Part shown: positions 57,762 to 64,000 of the stretch, piece by piece
Layout of the letters: each line of letters begins with the position of its first letter
Position numbering within the stretch: position 1 is the stretch's first letter
NCBI GenBank assembly: GCA_036802945.1
Contig: DAIRVG010000012.1
Location: 6,760 to 70,759 of the forward strand
From: Gp6-AA40 sp036802945
Lineage (GTDB): Bacteria; Acidobacteriota; Vicinamibacteria; Vicinamibacterales; UBA2999
Direction of reading: 5' to 3'
DNA length: 64,000 bases
Made by a program: the position numbers and the translations under genes
Notes under the pieces: generated by a model
Told to the model about the DNA's origin: nothing
Database searches by the model: none
The model's input: the letters and a program-made list of their open reading frames with translations, nothing else

Positions 57762-58172
57762 TTACTGCGCAGCGCCCGGTCCATTGTCATCGGCCGCCCC
57801 TCCAAAGAGGGATCGCCCGTCGGCGAGCACGACCGAACGTGCGTTGCCCCGGTACGGTGCGACCTTGGCGGCGTACCCCTGGACTGTGACCTGCTCGCCT
57901 ACCTTCAAGCTTCGACTCGTCCATCCGTTCCGCGCGAGCGCGCTCGGGCTTGCCAGCTCCATGTTCCAGGTGACCATCTTCCCGCTCTCGTCAACGAGGT
58001 CGACGTAGAAGCGGACATGTGGGTTCGTCCATTCGACCTTGGACACCGTCCCCTTCAGGTTAAACGTCTTGCTGCCGTCGTACTCTGTCGAGAACGAGTG
58101 GTGGGCAACGAGCGCTCCCCCAGAACAGATCAGGCTGAACATGGTCACGAGGACCCCGAATTTTGTTCTCAT
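57762..58172 (-). CDS. Small exported HHSF protein (DUF6152-like), copy C5
   Basis: 136 residues; GGAGG before the ATG at 58172. Signal peptide to ALVA, mature start HHSFSTEYDGS; VEWTNPHVRFYVDLV, MVTWNMELASPSALARNGW, LKVGEQVTVQGYAAKVAPYR, VVLADGRSLFGG. The His-His and NPH histidine are conserved. It is followed directly by A4 and preceded by a 38-residue membrane peptide and two membrane-protein genes. Confidence 0.86.
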   Translation of the reverse strand: MRTKFGVLVTMFSLICSGGALVAHHSFSTEYDGSKTFNLKGTVSKVEWTNPHVRFYVDLVDESGKMVTWNMELASPSALARNGWTSRSLKVGEQVTVQGYAAKVAPYRGNARSVVLADGRSLFGGAADDNGPGAAQ

Positions 58173-58213
58173 TGAAGGCCTCCGACTTGATTCCCTGTAG
58201 CAATGTTGAAGCG

Positions 58214-58330
58214 TCACGGTTCGCGGTTGTGCTCGTGACGCTCCATGCTTTCATCGATGAGATACGCCGCTGTTCCAATCACGATGATAACGCCGAGCAC
58301 AATGAGACCGACTATCACAACTAACGGCAT
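58214..58330 (-). CDS. Small single-helix membrane protein
   Basis: 38 residues: one hydrophobic helix (LVVIVGLIVLGVIIVIGTAA) and a charged His/Glu/Arg tail (ESMERHEHNREP). GAGGGGTG precedes the ATG at 58330, and it sits 16 bases after the membrane-protein gene and 41 before C5 in the same direction, so it fits the operon. No family recognised. Small size makes it uncertain, but the helix-plus-tail layout and spacing favour a real gene. Confidence 0.5.
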   Translation of the reverse strand: MPLVVIVGLIVLGVIIVIGTAAYLIDESMERHEHNREP

Positions 58331-58346
58331 GCCGCACCCCTCGACG

Positions 58347-59318
58347 TCAGAAGGCGTTCCCGATGAACGGCAGCATGCGACCGAAATACATGACACCGAC
58401 TGACAAACAGAGCGCAGAGGCCGCGATGATCTTGTCCGCCAACGACGGCTCATCGCCGGGTGCGAGCGACCACGCGCCGTCAAAGACCGTCAGGAAAAGA
58501 AAATTCACTCCCGCGAGCTCCAGCAGAATCATCTTCCAGTGAAATGAAACGTTTTCCGTGTACTGCTCCGGCGCGGCAATGAAAAACAGCATCCCCGTCA
58601 CGAAATTGATGGCGAATCCGAGGATCCCGAACGGCAGCAGCCGGTGCACCGCGGCAAACGGCATCGTCTTCAACATGCCGAGCAGCCGCAGATTCACGAT
58701 CAGCAGCACGCCGAACATGAGCGACATGCCGAGGAAGTGAAGCGTCTCACTCGTGGGCCACACCCACGGGTGTTCCAGGACGAACGACGTGATGGCCGCG
58801 GTCGACAGCCAGCCTCCGCCGCTGGCGGCCGTTCCCTCGGTCGGCGTCGAGTAGAGGCCGGTCAGGATTTCCGGATGACGGATGTCGCCCCCCAGGTTCG
58901 ACGCCCACGCCATCACAGCGAGCGTCACAACCGACAGCACGAGCAACGTCGCCAGGTTCGTGCGCGTGGGGCGGGCGAGGCGGCGGATCTGCCACAGTCC
59001 CAGCCAGGCGACCGCGGCCGTGATCTCTATCAGAATGAACGCCAGAAGGGCGGCGTTTTCATGCGTGGCAATTGCCTCCGCAGACACCCCGGGGCTGTCC
59101 TTGAGCGCTGCCTGCGCAGCGACGCCGCTCAGGAACACCGGCAGCGTCGCCAGGCCGATGATGAAGAACACCTCGAGGCTGACCTTCGTCAGGTGGTCGT
59201 TCTTTCGAACGAACGACAACAGAAACAGCCCCAGACCGAGCACCGTGCCGATGGTTGGAAAATGATTCAGCATCAGGTGCACATGCGCCAAATCCCCAAG
59301 GTTTGCAATGGTTGGCAT
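58347..59318 (-). CDS. Multi-pass membrane protein with conserved histidines
   Basis: 323 residues, about eight helices. The first part (AHVHLMLNHFPTIGTVLGLG) resembles DUF2231-type membrane domains (HxH and HFP); the later part (SETLHFLGMSLMFGVLLIVN, LRLLGMLKTMPFAAVHRLLP) resembles the adjacent smaller protein, which I associate with DUF6644. Intramembrane histidines at HVH, NHFP, THENA and TLHF could hold haem b or a metal; this is inference. It starts one base after the 59320 gene stop, so they are coupled. Confidence 0.72.
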   Translation of the reverse strand: MPTIANLGDLAHVHLMLNHFPTIGTVLGLGLFLLSFVRKNDHLTKVSLEVFFIIGLATLPVFLSGVAAQAALKDSPGVSAEAIATHENAALLAFILIEITAAVAWLGLWQIRRLARPTRTNLATLLVLSVVTLAVMAWASNLGGDIRHPEILTGLYSTPTEGTAASGGGWLSTAAITSFVLEHPWVWPTSETLHFLGMSLMFGVLLIVNLRLLGMLKTMPFAAVHRLLPFGILGFAINFVTGMLFFIAAPEQYTENVSFHWKMILLELAGVNFLFLTVFDGAWSLAPGDEPSLADKIIAASALCLSVGVMYFGRMLPFIGNAF

Positions 59319-59319
59319 A

Positions 59320-59793
59320 TTAGGTGACGTACGCCAGGAGCCGGCCTGTCGAGATCGCCGCGCTCCACACCAGGAGCGATGCGATCGCGAGGCGTTTGGC
59401 CGTGCTGCTGACCGTGACGGGGGCGGGATTCTTCCCGTAGACCTCCCGTTTGATTAGTACGATGGTGACGACGCCCGACACGACGAGCAAGAGCTTCACC
59501 AGGAAGATCACCGACGTCCCCCTCTTGGTCGCGTCGGCGGCAAATAACATCGTACCGGTTACGGCGTTGAGGTAGAACGCGGCCCACATGACTCGAAAGA
59601 GCGTCTTGAGTGAGTCAAGCGGAATCCCGCGGCCGAAACCGAGAAGGCGCAGATCGAGCATCGCGCTTGCGCCGACGAGCACCATCATCCCGAAAGTGTG
59701 CAGCGTCAGCACCGTGGGGTACGCCCAGATCGAGTTCGATCCGAGCAGCCACATCGAGAACGAGCTTCCCTCGAGCGAAGAAAGGATATTCAT
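59320..59793 (-). CDS. DUF6644-like membrane protein
   Basis: 157 residues, four helices: YPTVLTLHTFGMMVLVGASA, MLDLRLLGFGRGIPLDSLKT, YLNAVTGTMLFAADATKR and a last pair ending GRLLAYVT. The LHxxG...DLRLLG motif recurs in the C-terminal part of the downstream gene, so the two are homologous there. I associate this pattern with DUF6644 from memory. It is first in the series 59320-58347-58214-C5-A4. Divergent from the amidohydrolase at 59958. Confidence 0.7.
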   Translation of the reverse strand: MNILSSLEGSSFSMWLLGSNSIWAYPTVLTLHTFGMMVLVGASAMLDLRLLGFGRGIPLDSLKTLFRVMWAAFYLNAVTGTMLFAADATKRGTSVIFLVKLLLVVSGVVTIVLIKREVYGKNPAPVTVSSTAKRLAIASLLVWSAAISTGRLLAYVT

Positions 59794-59957
59794 GAACTCC
59801 TAATCGTAACTTGTCGCCGGGCGAGAAGCCGGCGCCGTCAATTCTCTGCAGAGGTTCGCGCGGAGTCTAAGGCGCGGGTAAATCCCTGTCAATCAAAGAG
59901 GGCTTCCGCGATATCCTTCCGCGGACCTGGAAACCACCAGTAGAAAGGGGTGTTGCG

Positions 59958-61019
59958 ATGTCCGTCGACAGGCGGGAATTCCTCGCAGGACTTGGCGCGC
60001 TCGGTGCGGCCGCCGTCATACCGGGAGTCGGGATTCGGGATTCGGGATTCGGCATTCGGCATTCGCGATTCGCCCTTCAGGGCGGCGCTCCGGCTGTCCG
60101 GCCGTTCCGGATCGACACGCACGCGCACTTCTCGATTCCGAAACTCTATGCCCTGGCGACCGCCAAGGGCGTCAACCAGGCAACACTCCAGGATTGGACC
60201 CCGGCCAAAACGCTGGCAGAGATGGAGGAAGGCGCTGTCGCGACCTCGATCATCTCCATCAGCGACCCCGGTGTGCACTTCGGGGACAACATGGCGGCGC
60301 GGGCGCTTGCGCGCGAGTGCAATGAGTACGGGGCGAAGGTGATCAGAGACAACCCGGGCCGCTTTGGACTGTTCGCGGTCCTGCCGCTGCCGGACGTCGA
60401 TGGTGCTCTGCGCGAGGCCGAATATGCGCTCGACACGCTCAAAGCCGACGGCATCGGCGTGCTGTCAAGCTACGAAGGCAAGTACCTGGGAAACCCGGCC
60501 TTTGCCCCGTTGATGGACGAATTGAACCGGCGGAAGGCCGTCGTCTACTGCCATCCCTACTGTGCGGCGTGCGGCGCGCAGACGACGCTGACCGACGCGC
60601 AGAATCGCGGTGTGGAATTCGTGTTCGACACGACGCGAACGATCCTCAGCCTGCTGCAGACCGCGACCGTCGCGCGCTGCCCCGACATCAAGTTCATCTG
60701 GTCCCACGGTGGCGGTACGGTGCCGTATATCACCAGCCGGCTCACTGGCGCCGGTCCGAAGCTGCCCAAGGGAGTGATGTACGAACTGCAGAAGTTCTAC
60801 TACGACACGGCGCAGGCGTTCAATCCGTACACGATGCCGTCGTTCAAGAAGTTCGTGCCGACCTCGCAGATTCTGTTCGGGACCGACTACCCGCTCGGCG
60901 GCGGGTCGGCTGCGATCGTCGCGAAAGGGCTGCTGGACAACGGCGGGTTCAGCGCCAGCGAGTTACGCGCGATCGATCGCGACAACGCGCTGACGTTGTT
61001 GCCGAGACTGCGCACGTAA
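59958..61019 (+). CDS. Tat-exported amidohydrolase-2 family protein (ACMSD-like)
   Basis: 353 residues. Tat leader VDRREFLAGLGALGAAAVIP, then a repeat-encoded stretch (GVGIRDSGFGIRHSRFAL) before the catalytic domain. Metal ligands: HxH in FRIDTHAHFS, His in VVYCHPYC, His in FIWSHGGGTVP, Asp in ILFGTDYPLGGG. The family includes aminocarboxymuconate semialdehyde decarboxylase and resorcylate-type decarboxylases; export is atypical for those, and the reaction is unknown. GAAAGGGG precedes the ATG at 59958. The 3' end is complete (TAA), two bases before the gap. Confidence 0.88.
   Translation: MSVDRREFLAGLGALGAAAVIPGVGIRDSGFGIRHSRFALQGGAPAVRPFRIDTHAHFSIPKLYALATAKGVNQATLQDWTPAKTLAEMEEGAVATSIISISDPGVHFGDNMAARALARECNEYGAKVIRDNPGRFGLFAVLPLPDVDGALREAEYALDTLKADGIGVLSSYEGKYLGNPAFAPLMDELNRRKAVVYCHPYCAACGAQTTLTDAQNRGVEFVFDTTRTILSLLQTATVARCPDIKFIWSHGGGTVPYITSRLTGAGPKLPKGVMYELQKFYYDTAQAFNPYTMPSFKKFVPTSQILFGTDYPLGGGSAAIVAKGLLDNGGFSASELRAIDRDNALTLLPRLRT
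60024..60074. repeat. 'gggattcgggattc' heptamer array inside a signal-peptide region
   Basis: Tandem units gggattc/ggcattc/gcgattc between the Tat core and the mature domain of the amidohydrolase, in frame. Same family as the cccgaat array at 7223-7279. Confidence 0.75.
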
Positions 61020-61120
61020 ANNNNNNNNNNNNNNNNNNNNNNNNNNNNNNNNNNNNNNNNNNNNNNNNNNNNNNNNNNNNNNNNNNNNNNNNNNNNNNNN
61101 NNNNNNNNNNNNNNNNNNNN

Positions 61121-61833
61121 ACCTGCAGCATGCGCGAGCTTCCGGCGCTGTCGCCGAGGACCTTCAGCGCCATCGCTGGATCGAGCCCAGCCTTCATCGC
61201 CAGGACGAGGGCTTCGGCCGCCGCCACGTTGTGAATCGCAACGAGCAGGTTGGCCACGAACTTCATCTTCGAGCCGGCGCCGAACCCGCCGACGTAGTAG
61301 TGCGCGCGGGCGAACCCTTCGAGGACCGGTATCGCGTGCGAATAGGCGGCGCGATCGCCGCTCGCGTACACCACGACGTCCTTCGTGCGAGCCTGGGCGC
61401 CAGTGCCGCTCAACGGGCAGTCGAGCAGGATGATGCCGAGGGTGGCCAGCAGCGCGCGCGCCTCCGCCTTCACCGCGATCGGCAGCGTGCTCGTTTCGAT
61501 GACGATGCGGTGCAGCCCGGAGCGGCGCGGGCCCTTCGGGTCCGCGATGAGCTGCATCGCCACATCGATCAGCGCATCGGATGACGGCAGCGAGGTGATG
61601 ATGATGTGAGACTCGCGGCCGACCGCCGCGCAATTGCCGACGGGCGTCCCCCCTGCACGTCGAAGCTGCTGCCTGCTGCCTGCAAGCACGTCGTAACCGA
61701 CCACGCGAAAGCCGGCGCGCACGAGGCTGGCCGCCATGGCCGACCCCATGATGCCGAGGCCAATCACGCCCGCGGTCGCCGTCGGCTTTGGCGAGACACG
61801 CCCCTGCCTGGCGGAAGGTTGCTTACGTTTCAT
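61121..61833 (-). CDS. Beta-hydroxyacid dehydrogenase (3-hydroxyisobutyrate dehydrogenase family), 3' end in gap
   Basis: 237 visible residues from an ATG at 61833. Rossmann motif AGVIGLGIMGSAMAASLVRAGF near residue 22, substrate loop CPLSGTGAQA, and the catalytic Lys in GAGSKMKFVANLLVAIHN. The expected DxSTxxP is ETSTLPIAV. The family is about 290-300 residues, so some 60 residues lie in the gap at 61021-61120 or beyond it. It overlaps the ABC-ATPase gene by 11 bases. Substrate (a 3-hydroxyacid or tartronate-type acid) unresolved. Confidence 0.87.
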
Positions 61834-62692
61834 CGCGATCGGCCGTGGCTTGCCGCGCCGAAGCCCGGCCGGGTTGACTTTGAACGGACGCGGGCCGGCC
61901 ATAGTAGTAACCATCATCCTCCTCCAGCGCGATCGGCGCATTGAACAGGGCGCTGAGGCGCTCCGACGTCAGGATGTCGCGCTTGGCGCCGGCGGCGGCG
62001 ATCCGGCCCTCGCTCACGAGGATCACGCGCTCGATCTCGGGGACGATCTCCTCGATGTGATGGGTGATCAGGATGAGCGTAGTGCCGTCGCGGGCGATCT
62101 GACGCACGCGCTCTGTGAAATCGTGACGCGCCACGAGATCGAGCCCTGTCGTCGGCTCGTCGAGAATCAACGCCCGTGGCGCCGTCACGAGCGCGCGGGC
62201 AAGAATCACGCGACGTGCCTCGCCGGTCGACATTTCATCCAGGCGCCGGCGCGCCAGGTGCGCGACGCCCATCCGCCCCAGCGCCTCGCCGGCGCGTCGC
62301 CGCATCTCCTCGGTGACGGCTCCGTAACGCAGGATGCCCTGCGTCGCGAGAAACCCGGAGAGCACGGCCGCCTCCGCCGTCACCCGTCCTTCGTTGTTGC
62401 CGAGCACGAAACGATGATGCAAGTCGAAGGACACGATGCCGAGCTGCGAGCGCAGCTCGAAGACATTCCAGTTGCCGTCTCCGAAGACGCGGACCGACGG
62501 CATGCCGTCGTCGCGCCGAAGCGGACGATCCTCGTGCGTGAGGAGGTTGACGAGCGCCGACTTGCCCGCGCCGTTGGGTCCGACGATAGCGGTGTGCTCG
62601 CCGGTATGGATGGTGAGGGTGAGGCCGTCGAGGATGCGACGGTCACCTTTCACGACCGTTGCGTCCTTGAGCTCCAATACTGGCTCCGTCAC
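61823..62692 (-). CDS. Stand-alone ABC transporter ATPase (ModF/YlmA-like)
   Basis: 289 residues. Walker A GPNGAGKSALVNLLT, Q-loop SFDLHHRF, signature MSTGEARRVILARAL, Walker B ALILDEPTTGLDL, switch His ITHHIEEIVPEIERVILV. The start is the GTG at 62692 with AGGA close by; the frame opens at a TTG at 62710 that is part of the flanking repeat. No permease is adjacent, and the STGE signature resembles the PhrA/ModF-like cytoplasmic ATPases, so it may not be a transporter. The C-terminal 25 residues are polar. Confidence 0.85.
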   Translation of the reverse strand: MTEPVLELKDATVVKGDRRILDGLTLTIHTGEHTAIVGPNGAGKSALVNLLTHEDRPLRRDDGMPSVRVFGDGNWNVFELRSQLGIVSFDLHHRFVLGNNEGRVTAEAAVLSGFLATQGILRYGAVTEEMRRRAGEALGRMGVAHLARRRLDEMSTGEARRVILARALVTAPRALILDEPTTGLDLVARHDFTERVRQIARDGTTLILITHHIEEIVPEIERVILVSEGRIAAAGAKRDILTSERLSALFNAPIALEEDDGYYYGRPASVQSQPGRASARQATADRDET

Positions 62693-62701
62693 GCGATCCT
62701 G

Positions 62702-62800
62702 TAAGTTCAAAGTCTAAAGTGCAAAGTTGAAAAGTAAGTGGAAAGTGGACTTCCAGCTTACTTTGAACCTTACACTTTGAACTTTGAACTTCGAAGTTCC
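62702..62800. repeat. 'aaagttcaaagtg' array with inverted partner
   Basis: aagttcaaagtctaaagtgc...gtggaaagtgg (62703-62750) and its inverse cttactttgaaccttacact...gaacttcgaagttcc (62757-62798) form a large hairpin between the MFS and ABC genes. Confidence 0.7.
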
Positions 62801-64000
62801 TCAGATGGGCAGCGGTTTGCCTCTGGTCTCCGTGGCGAACGGCAGGATCGCGAGCCCGATCAGGAACGCGGAAGCCGTAATCGCGACGGGCACGCCGAGG
62901 CTGCCGTAGTTCTGAATCCCCGCGCCGACGAGGAATATCATCGCGACGCCGACGAAGCGGCCGATCGAGCTGATGAACGCGATGGCGCTGGCGCGGCAGG
63001 TCGTCGAGTACTGCTCGGGCAGCCACAGGGTGTAGAGCGCAAAATTGGCGCCCCCGATGCCGAGGAAGAAGATGAGCACGAAGAACAACTGCAGCGCCGC
63101 AGGCTGGTAGAACACGTATCCGAATGCGATGGCGACCGCGACGCCGAGCGATACGAAATAGATACTCATCGCGGAGCGGCGCCCGACGCGTTCAGCCAGC
63201 CAGGGCGCGATGAGGCATCCGATGATCGTCCCAATCGCGAGGACCCCGGCCCCGTACGACGCCATCCGGGCCGCGTCAGCCGCTGCATACCCTTCACGCA
63301 CCGAGAGCTGCGTGACGGCGGCAGGAACGTAGATCGACCCGGCCCACAGCCCGATGATCGACACGGTGAACAGGAGGGAGTTGATGATCGTACGATGTCT
63401 GTACTCCGGAGAAAAGAGCGCGCCGAACGCGTCACGCATGCGGGGACGCTGCTTTTCGTCAGCCGCCTTCTTCTGCCAGGCCGCCGGCTCGCGCACGCCG
63501 GTCCGGATCCAGCTGACGAGAAGCGCCGGCAACCCGCCGAAGATGAACATCCATCGCCACCCGAAGTTCGCGCCGATGTAGTAATTGGCGACGGCCGCAA
63601 TGAAGAAGCCGAAGTAGTACCCCGTATGCATGAGCCCGGCGCCCATTTTGCGCCGGTCCTCGGGCCACTCCTCGGAAATGAACGTGCCACCCATCGGCTG
63701 CTCGCCGCCAAGCCCAATCCCGCACAGGACGCGCAGCACCGCGAGCTGCCAGATGTTGTTGACCAGTCCGCACATGAAGGTGAAGACCGAATAGAAAATG
63801 ATCGTCAACATCAGCGCCTTGACCCGCCCGAAGCGGTCCGCGATTGGTCCCCAGACCATGGAGAGGCCCCACCCCAGGAGAAACAGGGCCTGCAGGACGC
63901 TCCCGTAGTAGCCGATGTTGCCTGGAGTCACGGTCAGGCCCGATTTCGGCAGCAGCTCGGTCAGCGCCGGCACGAGGACGAGCGCGTAGATGAATGCGTC
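62801..64000 (-). CDS. MFS transporter (AAHS/SHS-like), 5' end beyond the window
   Basis: About 399 visible residues with eleven or so helices. MFS motif A in GPIADRFGRVKAL, then CGIGLGGEQPMGGTFISEEW with PEDRRKMGAGLMHTGYYFGF, LIAPWLAERVGRRSAMSIYF (second motif-A copy) and EQYSTTCRASAIAFISSIGR. This layout fits the aromatic acid/lactate-type symporters. The frame is open to the last base (DAFIYALVLVPALTE), and DxxxYALV matches the usual first helix, so only the short N-terminus is missing. An internal GTG at 63973 is not the real start. Confidence 0.9.
   Translation of the reverse strand, partial: DAFIYALVLVPALTELLPKSGLTVTPGNIGYYGSVLQALFLLGWGLSMVWGPIADRFGRVKALMLTIIFYSVFTFMCGLVNNIWQLAVLRVLCGIGLGGEQPMGGTFISEEWPEDRRKMGAGLMHTGYYFGFFIAAVANYYIGANFGWRWMFIFGGLPALLVSWIRTGVREPAAWQKKAADEKQRPRMRDAFGALFSPEYRHRTIINSLLFTVSIIGLWAGSIYVPAAVTQLSVREGYAAADAARMASYGAGVLAIGTIIGCLIAPWLAERVGRRSAMSIYFVSLGVAVAIAFGYVFYQPAALQLFFVLIFFLGIGGANFALYTLWLPEQYSTTCRASAIAFISSIGRFVGVAMIFLVGAGIQNYGSLGVPVAITASAFLIGLAILPFATETRGKPLPI

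Overview
The window looks like a draft or metagenome-assembled scaffold from a high-GC Acidobacteriota bacterium, plausibly class Vicinamibacteria. That placement is inference. It rests on three Oar-like TonB receptors with a carboxypeptidase-regulatory domain, a DUF1592/DUF1552 pair with an ankyrin protein, a PEP-CTERM protein, a reaction-centre-type cytochrome c protein, and dense palindromic intergenic repeats. Ten runs of exactly 100 N are assembly placeholders; several interrupt or hide gene ends. No rRNA, tRNA, CRISPR array or transposase gene was recognised.

0-17 kb (almost all minus strand) is catabolic. It holds a GNAT acetyltransferase, a PEP-CTERM protein, a Liv-type ABC importer (livH-livM-binding protein-livG-livF), a GlcG/HbpS-like protein, a zinc alcohol dehydrogenase, a D-2-hydroxyacid dehydrogenase, an M24 metallopeptidase-fold enzyme and two molybdenum hydroxylases. 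One hydroxylase has separate S and M subunits and a large subunit split into two overlapping genes. The other is a fused 2Fe-2S/molybdopterin enzyme cut by a gap. A plus-strand HMGL-like synthase follows.

18.7-34.1 kb is the most unusual part: a secreted-protein island built from a repeated four-gene set. A is a secreted protein with a DGRxHP and GxWxGD core. B is a metallo-beta-lactamase-fold protein that has lost metal ligands. C is a small HHSF protein that I associate with DUF6152. D is a divergent relative of A. A-B-C-D occurs twice in the same order (18768-21968 and 27406-30468) and once rearranged without A (31824-34120). A PEBP-like protein, two near-identical A-like proteins with a cysteine-rich tail and a TonB receptor are interleaved. 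Two divergent intergenic regions carry the same pair of outward-facing extended -10 elements.

34-50 kb has an ankyrin protein, DUF1552 and DUF1592 proteins, two more TonB receptors, a DUF1330 protein, a response regulator, an odd exported methyltransferase-like protein, an orphan TRAP binding protein and a 42-codon remnant of a second one. A 142-bp tandem repeat lies at 50.7-51.2 kb.

51-64 kb has an EamA transporter, a YtcJ-like amidohydrolase, a second A/C neighbourhood with a two-haem cytochrome and two multi-pass membrane proteins, a second amidohydrolase, a beta-hydroxyacid dehydrogenase, an ABC ATPase and an MFS transporter that runs off the window.

The best candidate for an undescribed system is the envelope set built on the HHSF protein. 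Four of its five copies can be read after the signal peptide and would be cut to expose an N-terminal His-His. They also share a distal NPH histidine, which suggests a histidine-brace-like copper site. They sit next to A/D proteins, ligand-depleted MBL proteins and, at 54-60 kb, a cytochrome and histidine-bearing membrane proteins.
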